Positions 1-8,788 are shown, counted from the first letter of the stretch. The stretch is 64,000 nt of DNA from Kriegella aquimaris (GCF_900103215.1 NZ_FNGV01000002.1:434001-498000), one strand, 5' to 3'. Notes: generated by a model from the sequence alone, not told the origin. Program-made: numbers and translations.

Positions 1-945
1 TGTGGTGAAAACAGCTATTTTATGCGCTGAACCTTTTATGGAAAACTCGACTTCCGCGCCTTCGCTTCTTCCGATCCAATTCGTTTGTGAGTCTTTTAAC
101 GGTTGTGGCCAATCGACTTTGTCAAGTCCGTCAAGTAAACGTTGGGCATAAGCCGTGATGCGCATGCTCCATTGCGTCATTTTTTTGCGGATCACCGGGT
201 GGCCTCCGCGTTCCGAAACACCATTTACAATTTCATCGTTCGCCAGTACCGTACCCAAGGCAGGGCACCAGTTGACCTCGGTATCGGCCAAATAGGTCAA
301 TCGATATTTTAATAACAACCGTTGTTTTTCGGTATCGGAATAGTTTTTCCAATCTGCTTGGGAGAAAATGGGGGTGTCTTCATCGCAAACGGCATTGGTA
401 GACACGTTTCCTTCTTTTTCAAATATCGAAATCAAACTCTCGATGGGTTCCGCCTTATCAGTATCCTTATTGTACCATGAATTGAATAGTTGAATAAAGA
501 CCCACTGTGTCCATTTATAATATTTAGGGTCTGAAGTACGTACCTCGCGGCTCCAATCGAAAGAAAAGCCCATACGGTCGAGCTGTTTTCTATAGCCTTC
601 AATTTTATTTCCTTCTTTATCGACTCCGCCCTCGATGTTAACTTTGGTGGTGTCAGCGGGGTGTTGTCCAGTTTGTATGGCATATTGCTCGGCAGGCAAT
701 CCGAAAGAATCGTAGCCCATGGGGTGCAGCACATTAAAACCTTTGTGTCTTTTATAGCGGGCATAGATATCACTAGCAATATACCCTAACGGATGGCCTA
801 CATGCAAGCCTGCACCGGAGGGGTAGGGGAACATATCCAAAACATAATATTTCGGTTTGTCTGAATGGTTTTCTGCCTTAAAAGTTTGTTTGTCGGCCCA
901 AATTTTTTGCCATTTGGCCTCTATCTCTCTAAAATCGTAGTTCAT
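1..945 (-). CDS. leuS: Leucyl-tRNA synthetase, N-terminal part (runs off the window)
   Basis: Class I aminoacyl-tRNA synthetase that charges tRNA-Leu in the cytoplasm. The ATG is at 945 on the minus strand and the frame stays open for 315 codons to position 1, so only the N-terminal third is present. The start [16 protein letters not shown] is typical of bacterial LeuRS. The class I HIGH signature appears as HVGHPLGY at about residues 47-54, preceded by the [10 protein letters not shown] element. The sequence then enters the inserted zinc/editing region ([15 protein letters not shown]). It is divergent from ftsX with 80 bp between start codons. A TATTTTTG box (965-972, minus) could be its -7 element. 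The KMSKS half lies outside the window. Confidence 0.96.
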   Translation of the reverse strand, partial: MNYDFREIEAKWQKIWADKQTFKAENHSDKPKYYVLDMFPYPSGAGLHVGHPLGYIASDIYARYKRHKGFNVLHPMGYDSFGLPAEQYAIQTGQHPADTTKVNIEGGVDKEGNKIEGYRKQLDRMGFSFDWSREVRTSDPKYYKWTQWVFIQLFNSWYNKDTDKAEPIESLISIFEKEGNVSTNAVCDEDTPIFSQADWKNYSDTEKQRLLLKYRLTYLADTEVNWCPALGTVLANDEIVNGVSERGGHPVIRKKMTQWSMRITAYAQRLLDGLDKVDWPQPLKDSQTNWIGRSEGAEVEFSIKGSAHKIAVFTT

Positions 946-1025
946 GCCTGTTTTTGCTATTCGGCAAAAATAAGTTTATTCAATTTACTTTCCTATTTTT
1001 ACATCTTCATACCGTATAGCAGACC

Positions 1026-1904
1026 ATGGGTAGATCATTTGAACAGTACCAAAAACGAAAGCTGATATCGTCTTATTTCTCGGTCGTACTGAGTATTGGT
1101 CTTGTGCTTTTTCTTTTGGGCGCTCTCGGACTGCTGCTGTTGAATACCAAAAAGATGGCAGATCATTTTAAAGAACAGATTACCATATCGTTGTTCTTGA
1201 AAGACAGTGCCAAAGAAGTAGAAGTTGATCAATTATTGAAGAGTTTGGAGGTCATGGAGTATACCAAATTGGCCACCTACGTCTCTAAAGAAGCGGCCGC
1301 TGAAAAGCACAGCGAAGAAATTGGGGAGAATTTTCTGGAGTTTTTAGGATACAATCCGCTGAAAAATTCAATCGATATTCAATTGAACGCCGATTTTGTC
1401 TCTCCGGAGCAAATCGAAGAAATCGCCGCAGAACTTTCCAAAAAAAAGCATGTTGACGAGGTGAGTTATGATAAGCCCCTTGTCGGGTTGTTGAGTGAGA
1501 ATGTCAAACGAATAAGTTTTTGGATCTTGGTCGCCAGTGCTGTTTTTACCTTTATCGCCATGCTGTTGATCAATAGTTCCATTCGATTATCGATATATTC
1601 CAAACGATTTATAATCAAGACCATGCAAATGGTAGGGGCTACCAAAACCTTTATCAGAAGACCATTTATTTGGACGAACGTTAAACTAGGTATGTTAGGC
1701 GCCATACTAGCACTGCTCGGTTTGGGGGGCGTATTGTATTATTTAGATCAGAATTTCCCTGAAATGGATCTTTTTCATGATATTCCCCAATTGGCTATAC
1801 TTTTTGGTAGTGTATTTGTCTTAGGGGTTTTAATTTCATGGATAAGTACCTATATGGCGGCCCAACGTTTTTTAAATTTGAGAACCGATGAACTCTATTA
1901 TTAA
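1026..1904 (+). CDS. ftsX: Cell division ABC transporter permease FtsX
   Basis: Inner-membrane partner of FtsE that couples the divisome to peptidoglycan hydrolase activation. The 292 residues give the FtsX plan: a cytoplasmic basic N-terminus, a first membrane segment at about 20-39, a periplasmic domain at about 45-160, and three more membrane segments near 164-184, 220-240 and 255-277. The sequence MQMVGATKTFIRRPF at about 200-214, between the second and third segments, is the conserved cytoplasmic FtsX element. No ftsE lies next to it, which is common in flavobacteria. It heads a set running in the same direction: DUF3098, uppP and truB. Confidence 0.95.
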   Translation: MGRSFEQYQKRKLISSYFSVVLSIGLVLFLLGALGLLLLNTKKMADHFKEQITISLFLKDSAKEVEVDQLLKSLEVMEYTKLATYVSKEAAAEKHSEEIGENFLEFLGYNPLKNSIDIQLNADFVSPEQIEEIAAELSKKKHVDEVSYDKPLVGLLSENVKRISFWILVASAVFTFIAMLLINSSIRLSIYSKRFIIKTMQMVGATKTFIRRPFIWTNVKLGMLGAILALLGLGGVLYYLDQNFPEMDLFHDIPQLAILFGSVFVLGVLISWISTYMAAQRFLNLRTDELYY

Positions 1905-2028
1905 TAGTGACTTGGTTTTGTTAGACGACATGTATTCTTTCGGCAAAAGCGTTAATACATGGTTAAGGTTTGTAATCACGAAAATTGAACAACGTAATAC
2001 CCATTAACTTTTTTCCTAAATTTGCGGC

Positions 2029-2298
2029 ATGGGCAAAAAAAATAGAAATAAGAATGATCAACAACCCCAGCAAGAATTTATTTTTCAAAAGAAGAATTAT
2101 ATGTTCATGTTCTTGGGTGTCGCTTTTATAGTAATAGGTTTTATTCTAATGAGTGGTGGCGGAAGTGATGATCCCAATGTATTCAACGAAGACATCTATA
2201 ATTTCAGGCGCATACGCTTGGCACCGACTATGGTGCTTATCGGATTGGGTATCGAAGTATACGCCATATTGTTGAACCCCCATAAGAAGCGTAATTAA
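2029..2298 (+). CDS. DUF3098 small membrane protein
   Basis: An 89-residue protein with a charged, Gln-rich N-terminus and two hydrophobic segments at about 24-45 and 66-82, so probably a two-pass inner-membrane protein with cytoplasmic ends. Length and position between ftsX and uppP match the Bacteroidota family DUF3098; the function is unknown. A TAAATTTG box at 2017-2024 sits 4 bases before the ATG. If it is a real -7 element the transcript would be nearly leaderless, but no well-spaced TTG -33 box is visible. It ends 2 bases before the TTG start of uppP, so the two are probably co-transcribed. Confidence 0.85.
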   Translation: MGKKNRNKNDQQPQQEFIFQKKNYMFMFLGVAFIVIGFILMSGGGSDDPNVFNEDIYNFRRIRLAPTMVLIGLGIEVYAILLNPHKKRN

Positions 2299-2300
2299 TT

Positions 2301-3095
2301 TTGGATACTTTAGATGCTATAATACTTGGTATAATTCAAGGATTGACCGAGTTTTTGCCCGTTTCTTCAAGTGGGCATTTAGAATTAGGAAAAGCCATTT
2401 TAGGAGACCATTCCGTTCCCGAGGAAAGCTTGCTGTTCACTGTAATCTTACATTTCGCGACAGCGTTGAGTACCATAGTGGTGTTTCGAAAGGATATCTG
2501 GGAAATAATCAGGGGGCTGTTCAGTTTTACTTGGAACGAAGAAACCCAGTTCACCCTAAAAATCATTGTCTCTATGTTGCCTGCCGTAATGGTCGGACTC
2601 TTTTTTGAAAAGGAGTTGGAAGCCTTTTTTGGGGGCAACATTCGGTTTGTTGGTTTTATGTTATTGATTACTGCGGTGCTCTTGTATTTTGCCGATAAGG
2701 CTAAGGATACCGATAGAAAAGTAACGTTTTCGAATGCCCTTATTGTGGGTGTTTCACAGGCCATCGCGATGCTTCCGGGGATATCGCGAAGTGGTGCGAC
2801 AATTTCTACCTCGGTTTTGTTGGGCGTCGATAAGACCAAGGCTGCACGTTTTTCCTTTTTGATGGTGGTTCCGTTGATTTTTGGGAAAATCGGGAAAGAC
2901 TTGATGAGTGGCGAATTGAACTTTGATGGTGAGAACAATTTTGCCATGGGTGCCGGGTTTATTGCTGCTTTTATTGCAGGTCTCGCTGCCTGTACATGGA
3001 TGATTCAATTGGTCAAAAAAAGTAAACTCACCTATTTTGCAATCTATTGTTTGATTGTTGGCATTATTGCCATTACCTATAGTTTTTGGGGATAA
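2301..3095 (+). CDS. uppP: Undecaprenyl-diphosphatase UppP (BacA)
   Basis: Integral membrane phosphatase that recycles undecaprenyl pyrophosphate to the monophosphate carrier for peptidoglycan and surface glycan synthesis. At 264 residues it is the normal length. Both catalytic signatures are present: GLTEFLPVSSSGHL at about 14-27 and PGISRSG at 159-165. The start is TTG at 2301; it gives the family-typical opening MDTLDAIILGIIQ and no in-frame ATG precedes the first signature. Only two bases separate it from DUF3098, and truB follows after 48 bp. Confidence 0.96.
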   Translation: MDTLDAIILGIIQGLTEFLPVSSSGHLELGKAILGDHSVPEESLLFTVILHFATALSTIVVFRKDIWEIIRGLFSFTWNEETQFTLKIIVSMLPAVMVGLFFEKELEAFFGGNIRFVGFMLLITAVLLYFADKAKDTDRKVTFSNALIVGVSQAIAMLPGISRSGATISTSVLLGVDKTKAARFSFLMVVPLIFGKIGKDLMSGELNFDGENNFAMGAGFIAAFIAGLAACTWMIQLVKKSKLTYFAIYCLIVGIIAITYSFWG

Positions 3096-3143
3096 GGCGC
3101 CATTTTCGGCTCCTTTTTCATGAGGGAGCAATAAGTTTTCCAT

Positions 3144-3857
3144 ATGGATGTACGAACAAAAGAAGATTTTCTTAACGGACAACTGCTATTGATTGATAAA
3201 CCGCTCGGTTGGTCATCTTTTCAGGCCGTTAACAAATTAAAGTGGGTTATCCGCAAAAAGTTCGGACTCAAAAAAATAAAAATCGGTCATGCCGGAACTT
3301 TAGATCCCTTGGCTACAGGCCTCCTGTTGATCTGTACCGGGAAATTCACGAAAAAAATCAACGAGTTTCAGGGGCAAGAGAAAGAGTATACGGGTACGGT
3401 TACGTTAGGGGCCACCACTCCGTCCTATGATTTAGAGACCGAAATAGATCATACTTTTCCTATCGATCATATCACTGAAGAGCAGATTAAGGCCGCAGCT
3501 GCAGGTTTCGTAGGGGATATTGAACAAGTGCCACCTATTTTTTCTGCCTTAAAAAAAGATGGAAAGCGGTTGTATGAATATGCACGGGAGGGAAAGACGG
3601 TAGAAATTAAAAAAAGGGTCATCACCATCTCAGAATTTGAAATAACTGGTATAAAACTGCCAGAAGTTGAATTTCGCGTGGTTTGCAGTAAAGGAACCTA
3701 CATACGATCTTTGGCACATGATTTGGGGTTAGTTCTAAAGAGTGGAGCACATTTATCGGAGCTTCGGAGAACCAAAATAGGTCTTTTTAACGTAGATAAA
3801 GCGCTAGACCCTCTTGTTTTTGGGGAAAGTCTGCTCGGAGATTCCACCGATTTGTAA
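3144..3857 (+). CDS. truB: tRNA pseudouridine(55) synthase TruB
   Basis: Converts U55 of the tRNA T-loop to pseudouridine. The 237 residues hold the TruB core with GHAGTLDPLATGLL at about 48-61, where D54 is the expected catalytic aspartate. Other family elements are the early KPLGWSSF, the GTYIRSLAHDLG segment near 188-199, and the short C-terminus seen in Bacteroidota, without a long PUA domain. It follows uppP in the same direction and is probably the last gene of the ftsX-DUF3098-uppP-truB run. Confidence 0.96.
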   Translation: MDVRTKEDFLNGQLLLIDKPLGWSSFQAVNKLKWVIRKKFGLKKIKIGHAGTLDPLATGLLLICTGKFTKKINEFQGQEKEYTGTVTLGATTPSYDLETEIDHTFPIDHITEEQIKAAAAGFVGDIEQVPPIFSALKKDGKRLYEYAREGKTVEIKKRVITISEFEITGIKLPEVEFRVVCSKGTYIRSLAHDLGLVLKSGAHLSELRRTKIGLFNVDKALDPLVFGESLLGDSTDL

Positions 3858-3926
3858 AAAGATAAGGTAGCGTGTTCCGTTTAACGATAAAGTAAAATAT
3901 TTTTATAAAAATGTGGTTATAGCACT

Positions 3927-4658
3927 ATGAATCTGAATCGCAAACAATTATCACTTGTGATTACTTTTTTTTCCATGTCCATCGTGGTGTTGGTTTTGTT
4001 CAACATTCACTTGGGTAAGGAAGAGAAGAAGGAGGAGTATGTAGTAGAAATGGTTTTGGAAAATGATGAGGAAGAACTTGTCGAAGAAGAGAAATTATTG
4101 GAAGAAATGGCCGAAGCCGATCCTATAAAGAGTCATATGGCTTTTAATGAAACGGCAAAACCGAGTTATGGTAATCCTGAACCCCTGAAAACTTTGGAAG
4201 AGCTGATGGAGGAGAAGGAAGCGGCCAACGAAAACGAAGAAAATACCGATGTATTGAGCACAGATAGCGATTATGTCGCACGTGTAAAGGAAATGGCCAA
4301 AAAACGACGGGAACTAAAACAATTATTGGGCGAGAAAGAAGCGCAGAAAAAAGAGTTTACCAATAACCTGGCAAAACGAAGAACATCAGTTTCCTACTCG
4401 TTGGTCAATCGAAATAATTACAGACTGCCACCTCCAATTTATACCTGTATCGAAGGCGGCAAAGTGGTCATTAATATTACAGTCGATGGATTAGGCAATG
4501 TTCTTGATGCACATTTTAACTCGAAAAGTTCGGGTACATCGAACGGTTGTTTGGTCGATAACGCGATTACCTATGCCTATAAGGCGAAATTTAATTCTTC
4601 CGATAAAAGCCAGCAAAAAGGTACGATTACCTATTTATTTCAGCAAAAGGCTCGCTAA
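3927..4658 (+). CDS. TonB-like membrane-anchored protein of unknown role
   Basis: A 243-residue protein with one N-terminal membrane segment at about 10-26, then a very acidic, Glu/Lys-rich coiled or extended region at about 30-145. The compact C-terminal domain of about 85 residues includes GKVVINITVDGLGNV, which resembles the periplasmic beta domain of TonB-type energy transducers. That layout (anchor, periplasm-spanning linker, small beta domain) suggests a link between inner membrane and envelope, but no ExbB or ExbD lies nearby, so a TonB function is only a possibility. Its 3' end overlaps the convergent thioredoxin-like gene by 24 bp. Confidence 0.7.
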   Translation: MNLNRKQLSLVITFFSMSIVVLVLFNIHLGKEEKKEEYVVEMVLENDEEELVEEEKLLEEMAEADPIKSHMAFNETAKPSYGNPEPLKTLEELMEEKEAANENEENTDVLSTDSDYVARVKEMAKKRRELKQLLGEKEAQKKEFTNNLAKRRTSVSYSLVNRNNYRLPPPIYTCIEGGKVVINITVDGLGNVLDAHFNSKSSGTSNGCLVDNAITYAYKAKFNSSDKSQQKGTITYLFQQKAR

Positions 4659-5270
4659 GAGCTCATTGGCTATACTTTTTCCCTTATCCTTATTATACCA
4701 AGATTGAAGTGTTTCCCTGAATTCCGGAGTCAAACCTTCAGGACTGTTTTTCTGAATTTTCACCATTTCGGCCGCTTGTTCTGGTCGAGACCCCCATTCC
4801 CCCAAAATCGTATTCGTTGCGTCATCGATAACTATTAATTTAGGAATGGCCATTGATCCATTGGTCAAAAAACGATTCATCAATTCGATATTTTCGTCTC
4901 GCAATAAAACTTTAAAGGTGATATTGGAATTCAAAGAGGCTATTTTGTTCATTACAGGAAGTGATGGCGCGGCGTCACCACACCAACTTTCTGTCAATAC
5001 GACCCAAGTTCGCTTCTTATCTAATTTTGAAACCTCAGTGATGATATCATCAGACAAGCGTAGCGTTTTGTCCCATCGTTTCATACGGTTATGGTTTAAT
5101 AAGGTATAGCCAATAAGTGCCTCTGTTTGGTCGTTACCTGTTGATTTCCCCTCCAATACTAATTGGCCGACCATTTCACGATATTCGATGTAGGTCATCG
5201 CCTGGGGGAGACTTTCCTCTAATAGTTCTTCGGTTGTTTTTTTTGTGAGCTCTTGTGTTGAGGGAATCAT
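4635..5270 (-). CDS. Thioredoxin-family protein with a single cysteine
   Basis: 211 residues. The central part has a thioredoxin fold: a beta strand TWVVLTE, then the active-site loop SWCGDAAPS (C97), later the cis-proline motif AIPKLIVID. The usual second active-site cysteine is replaced (WCGD), and C97 is the only cysteine in the protein, so it cannot form the classical internal disulfide. This pattern fits the cytosolic thioredoxin_9-type family of Firmicutes and Bacteroidota, possibly monothiol or peroxidase-like. The first 80 residues are a helical extension without a signal peptide. It is convergent with the TonB-like gene. Confidence 0.85.
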   Translation of the reverse strand: MIPSTQELTKKTTEELLEESLPQAMTYIEYREMVGQLVLEGKSTGNDQTEALIGYTLLNHNRMKRWDKTLRLSDDIITEVSKLDKKRTWVVLTESWCGDAAPSLPVMNKIASLNSNITFKVLLRDENIELMNRFLTNGSMAIPKLIVIDDATNTILGEWGSRPEQAAEMVKIQKNSPEGLTPEFRETLQSWYNKDKGKSIANELLASLLLK

Positions 5271-5381
5271 AGTATATCAATTTTTGATTTGAAAGTTCAT
5301 TGGTAGCCTTTTGGTATGCAACCTTACAAACTATTCGTTAAGCGGAAGTTTATTTAATAATGGACGTTGCTATTACTGCAG

Positions 5382-6062
5382 TTACGGGGTGTTCTGTAGC
5401 GTGCTGAAAACAAGTTGTGTAAAATATTGGGTAGGGTGATTGTTTTCATGACAATCGGTCAGCGAAGCAAAATGGTCTTTAAGAAAATGTTGGTGCAAAG
5501 AACCTTCTAAAATTGTACTTGCCAAACTTGCAGGATATAGGAAATCGCTGTTTACCGCAGTTATCATGGTGCTCAAACGTTTGACCAACCGCTGATAGAT
5601 TACAAAATAGCCGTCTTTGTTTTCGGCATCGACTTCCTGGGTCAAATACGATTTTGAATTTTCGTTGATTACGATTTTGTTCAAGAATACCTCGTTAATG
5701 TGTGAATAGGCCGAATCTTCTTCGGTAGATTTCGTAAGAATTTCAATGGCTTTTCTCAGTTTTTTAGTTGGGTCTGCCATGCCATTGGTCGTGAAAACAA
5801 GTTGATACTCAAGCCACCCCCAATACCAAGATGTTAGATATAGCAATAATTTATGCTTATTCTCAAAATACCGATAGATAGAACTTTCGTTTGATTTTAT
5901 GCGTTCCCCCAATTTTTTGAAGGTGAAACTTTCAAAACCAATCTCATAGATCATAATGATGCTCTCTTCAATTATGCGCTTACCGAGATTGGAAGATTCG
6001 GGATCTTTGATATAGATTTTTTCGTTGATTTGAATCCGTACAGTTTGTAGAAGTTCGTCCAT
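5382..6062 (-). CDS. TetR/AcrR-family transcriptional regulator
   Basis: A 226-residue repressor-type protein. The N-terminal DNA-binding domain sits later than usual, at about 27-80, with the helix-turn-helix segment FTFKKLGERIKSNESSIYRYF matching the TetR pattern. The rest is helical and variable and would bind an unknown ligand. It is divergent from the small secreted protein at 6183. The 120 bp between them is very AT-rich and holds a 13-base palindrome and a repeated 10-mer, candidate operators for both genes. A role in controlling the neighbour is inferred from the arrangement alone. Confidence 0.85.
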   Translation of the reverse strand: MDELLQTVRIQINEKIYIKDPESSNLGKRIIEESIIMIYEIGFESFTFKKLGERIKSNESSIYRYFENKHKLLLYLTSWYWGWLEYQLVFTTNGMADPTKKLRKAIEILTKSTEEDSAYSHINEVFLNKIVINENSKSYLTQEVDAENKDGYFVIYQRLVKRLSTMITAVNSDFLYPASLASTILEGSLHQHFLKDHFASLTDCHENNHPTQYFTQLVFSTLQNTP

Positions 6063-6074
6063 TAGTCAAAATTA

Positions 6075-6087
6075 ATAGTATTACTAT
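6075..6087. promoter_or_regulatory. Palindrome, candidate TetR operator
   Basis: ATAGTA-T-TACTAT is a perfect 6+1+6 dyad located 12 bases upstream of the tetR start. The 10-mer TAATAGTATT that contains its left part (6073-6082) is repeated exactly at 6146-6155, in front of the divergent gene at 6183. A pair of related sites between a TetR gene and its divergent neighbour is a common autoregulation layout. No binding evidence exists here. Confidence 0.4.
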
Positions 6088-6182
6088 GATAATATAATAT
6101 ATTAACTAATTTTTAACGATGGTGTTACTTTTCAGAATAGCTAAATAATAGTATTTTCGAAAAATCATTAAACACAAGAGTT

Positions 6183-6563
6183 ATGAAAAAAACATTTTTA
6201 GTTTTATCATTATTTGTCTCGTTTGCAACACTAAATGCTCAAGAGAACGAGCTTGTTATTAAAGAGGGAAGCGTATTGGTTTTAGGCGAGCCTTCTGTAA
6301 ACGGTTATGAACATATTGATTTTCCCCGGAAAAACATTATTCTAAAAAGGGGTGCAGTTGCGAATTTTAATAATCTAGCTGGCGAAAAAGTGGTCGTCAA
6401 AAATATAGGCACAGATAATTTAACGGCACTGCTAGAACGTCTTGATGGTCGGCCCTTTTTTAGATTTTATCCAAAGGTTTCCTCAGATATTGAAACAGCA
6501 TTGGCCAAAGGTGAGCTGAAATATATAAATCATAAAAAGCAGGAAGCTATTGTTCAGCCGTAA
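6183..6563 (+). CDS. Small secreted protein, unknown function
   Basis: 126 residues with a clear Sec signal peptide (MKKTFLVLSLFVSFATLNAQ, cleavage near residue 19), predicting a periplasmic or exported protein of about 107 residues. The mature part looks beta-rich, with alternating hydrophobic residues (ELVIKEGSVLVLGEPSVNGY). I recognise no domain. It is divergent from a TetR regulator and shares a repeated TAATAGTATT element with it, so it may be under that regulator. Confidence 0.7.
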   Translation: MKKTFLVLSLFVSFATLNAQENELVIKEGSVLVLGEPSVNGYEHIDFPRKNIILKRGAVANFNNLAGEKVVVKNIGTDNLTALLERLDGRPFFRFYPKVSSDIETALAKGELKYINHKKQEAIVQP

Positions 6564-6680
6564 GTAGCTCGATTATTTGGTACGGTTCTCGTTCACTTTT
6601 GCCTGGAGTTTCTATGTTTTTGAATTGGGCGGTCACCTTTTCGATTTATTCCCATATCTTTAAAATAAAAAATAGGACTC

Positions 6681-7244
6681 ATGCAAAAGAAGCGGTGTGG
6701 CTGGTGCATAGGTGATGCACTTTACGAAGCATATCACGATTTGGAATGGGGCGTACCTGTTCGCGACGATAAGACCAGTTTCGAGTTCTTGGTTTTAGAG
6801 ACTTTTCAAGCGGGCCTAAGTTGGATAACCATTCTTCGAAAGCGGGAAAATTTCCGGGAAGCTTTCGATGATTTTGATTATAAAAAAATTGCCCAATACG
6901 ATCAGGCTAAAAAGGATGAGCTTTTACAAAATGCGGGTATCATTCGTAACAAGCTCAAAGTGAATGCCACGATAACCAATGCAAAAGCGTTCATGGATAT
7001 TCAAAAGCAATTCGGCAGTTTTACCAACTATATTTGGAGTTTTATAGAGGGAAAGCCCATCATAAATCAGGTTGAAGACTATCGAAAGGCCCCGGCAACT
7101 ACTGAAGTCTCGGATAAAGTCAGCAAAGACTTAAAGAAAAGAGGCTTCAAATTTGTGGGTAGTACCGTAATGTACGCTTATATGCAAGCCACCGGAATGG
7201 TAAACGATCACGAAACCAGTTGTTTTAGGTATGAAGAGGTATAA
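6681..7244 (+). CDS. tag: DNA-3-methyladenine glycosylase I
   Basis: Base-excision repair enzyme removing 3-methyladenine from alkylated DNA. At 187 residues it has the same length as E. coli Tag. The four zinc ligands of the family are at matching places: C6, H19, H177 and C181 (DHETSCF). The substrate pocket segment LETFQAGLSW with E40 is intact. The last 14 bases overlap the next gene, so the two are likely co-transcribed. Another alkylation-repair-related gene, an alkyltransferase-like protein, lies at 37670 but is not linked to it. Confidence 0.96.
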   Translation: MQKKRCGWCIGDALYEAYHDLEWGVPVRDDKTSFEFLVLETFQAGLSWITILRKRENFREAFDDFDYKKIAQYDQAKKDELLQNAGIIRNKLKVNATITNAKAFMDIQKQFGSFTNYIWSFIEGKPIINQVEDYRKAPATTEVSDKVSKDLKKRGFKFVGSTVMYAYMQATGMVNDHETSCFRYEEV

Positions 7245-7824
7245 GCTTTGTGTGCTTCTTTTGCTGTTTTTAGGCAATATGACCATTTTTGGTCAGAAAA
7301 GTCAGGAAAGCCAACATCGAATTAAAAAGGCACAATTCCCAACTATTTCTATAGACACCTTGTTCAAAGCTGTCAATGACTCCGAATTAAAAAAAGTTCG
7401 CTATTATAAAGCGGTCGATACTGCACGAACTACCTATACGTTAAAATTCAAGATGCAACGATTACATTATCAAATGCATTTTTATTCGAAAGGAAAATTG
7501 TTGAAAGTAGGTTTTGGGATAAAAGAAGTAGATGTGCCGTCAGACACTTATGCCGCAATGCAGCATTACCTTCAAAATCGGTTTAAAAACGTAAAAATTC
7601 GGAGAATGTATCAAGAATATCACATTATATCCGAAGAAAAAGCACAGTCTACGATTAAAAATGCTTTCCAAAACTTGATGTTGCCGACAAATCAATATCG
7701 TCTTCTGATTATGGGAAAAAATGAGCTTGGACGCCAGGCGTATGAGGCTAAATTCGATGCCGAAGGAGAGTTGAACGCCTTCACGGAAGCCCTGCCCTCG
7801 AACTACGATAGGGTATTGTACTAG
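7231..7824 (+). CDS. Exported protein of unknown function
   Basis: 197 residues with a signal peptide (hydrophobic core LCVLLLLFLGNMTIFG, cleavage near residue 21). The mature part alternates strands and helices and is rich in Lys and Tyr, broadly like PepSY-type or small periplasmic domains, but I cannot assign a family. It starts inside the end of tag (14-bp overlap) and meets aat tail to tail: the stop codons share the palindromic CTAG at 7821-7824. Confidence 0.75.
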   Translation: MKRYKLCVLLLLFLGNMTIFGQKSQESQHRIKKAQFPTISIDTLFKAVNDSELKKVRYYKAVDTARTTYTLKFKMQRLHYQMHFYSKGKLLKVGFGIKEVDVPSDTYAAMQHYLQNRFKNVKIRRMYQEYHIISEEKAQSTIKNAFQNLMLPTNQYRLLIMGKNELGRQAYEAKFDAEGELNAFTEALPSNYDRVLY

Positions 7825-8486
7825 TGCTGAATTTTTCCTTGAAGTATATTCATAAAAGACGTTCGGGGTATTTCAATGGCACCGAGACTTGACAAATGTT
7901 TCGTGTATACCTGACAATCAATAAGTTGATAGTTTTTTTTCTGCAGTTCTTGGGTCAATTTTATAAAGGCAAATTTCGAGGCATTGCTCGATTTGCTGAA
8001 CATGCTCTCACCGCAGAAGATATGGCCTAAATCTATGCCGTACAATCCGCCTACGAGTTGGTCTGCCTCCCAAACTTCATACGACACGGCTACACCCATG
8101 GTATGCAATCGCATGTATGCAGTCTTCATCTGTTCCGTAATCCAAGTGCCGGGTTGTCCCAATCTTTCGACTGTGGCACAAGCAGTTATTACCGCTTCAA
8201 ATTGTGTGTTTTTAGTCAAGGTGAAATGCTTGTCCCTCAAAACTTTTCGCATACTTTTCGAAATTGTGAGGTTGTCAGGAAATAACACCATTCTAGGGTC
8301 GGGACTCCACCAAAGTATCAGTTCGTCGTCATTGAACCACGGGAAAATACCATTTTGGTAGGCCAACAATAATCTTTCAGGTGATAAATCTCCACCAACA
8401 GCTAATAGTCCTTCCTCATTGGCATTTTCGACTGGGGGAAATTCGAGTTTTTCTGATAGAAAAGGGAGTGGATTCTGTTGGTTCAT
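7821..8486 (-). CDS. aat: Leucyl/phenylalanyl-tRNA--protein transferase
   Basis: Adds Leu or Phe to N-terminal Arg/Lys of proteins, creating N-degrons for ClpS/ClpAP. 221 residues. Conserved elements are FPPVENANEEGLLAVGGDLS, the adjacent LLLAYQNGIFPWF and WWSPDPRMVLFP, and the GNAT-like core VGGLYGIDLGHIFCGESMFS. The start at 8486 gives the normal N-terminus. The 300 bp upstream on the minus strand hold three copies of a GTAATACWWG element and, further on, a terminator that isolates aat from the DUF3127 gene. Confidence 0.96.
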   Translation of the reverse strand: MNQQNPLPFLSEKLEFPPVENANEEGLLAVGGDLSPERLLLAYQNGIFPWFNDDELILWWSPDPRMVLFPDNLTISKSMRKVLRDKHFTLTKNTQFEAVITACATVERLGQPGTWITEQMKTAYMRLHTMGVAVSYEVWEADQLVGGLYGIDLGHIFCGESMFSKSSNASKFAFIKLTQELQKKNYQLIDCQVYTKHLSSLGAIEIPRTSFMNILQGKIQH

Positions 8487-8571
8487 TTAATGTATAGGTA
8501 TGAAATTATACCGCCGGAAAAATAGGTCTCCTAAATTAATAAAAGGAACGAAAGTAACGAATTGATTTATA

Positions 8572-8625
8572 GTAATACTTGTCAAAAAGTGTCATTGTAA
8601 TACAAGTCGGTAGCGCAAGTATTAC
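8572..8625. repeat. Three GTAATACWWG copies upstream of aat
   Basis: GTAATACTTG lies at 8572-8581, GTAATACAAG at 8597-8606, and CAAGTATTAC, the exact reverse complement of the first copy, at 8616-8625. The second and third copies can pair through GTAATAC/GTATTAC, and the first and third through all ten bases. The rest of the 302-bp gap between aat and the DUF3127 gene (8487-8788) shows only a terminator hairpin at 8706-8746 and no convincing gene. The copies could be regulator binding sites or a structured leader of aat. Confidence 0.45.
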
Positions 8626-8705
8626 ATAAGTGGAAAATTGTGTTCAACATTCTTTTATGACCTTGGTGGCCGTCATGGATTTGAAGAAGTGGAATAGTGG
8701 TAAAT

Positions 8706-8746
8706 AAAAAGACCTGTCGGATCTTGCTAACCTGACAGGTCTTTTT
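8706..8746. terminator. Bidirectional Rho-independent terminator
   Basis: AAAAAGACCTGTC (8706-8718) and its exact complement GACAGGTCTTTTT (8734-8746) form a 13-bp stem with a 15-base loop. The T-run makes it a terminator on the plus strand and the A-run makes it one on the minus strand, where it lies about 43 bases after the DUF3127 stop codon. It separates that gene from aat. Confidence 0.85.
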
Positions 8747-8788
8747 CCTAAATTAAAAAAGATTTTATTTGCTAACGATTCTTTTTTT

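Noticed and set aside
2336-2947. 203-codon open frame on the minus strand opposite uppP
   Set aside because: It lies entirely antisense to uppP, which has both family signatures; its translation shows no recognisable domain and is typical of an antisense shadow.
3109-3129. GCTCC/GGAGC hairpin between uppP and truB
   Set aside because: Only 5 bp of stem and no T-run; it is more likely chance than a terminator inside the operon.
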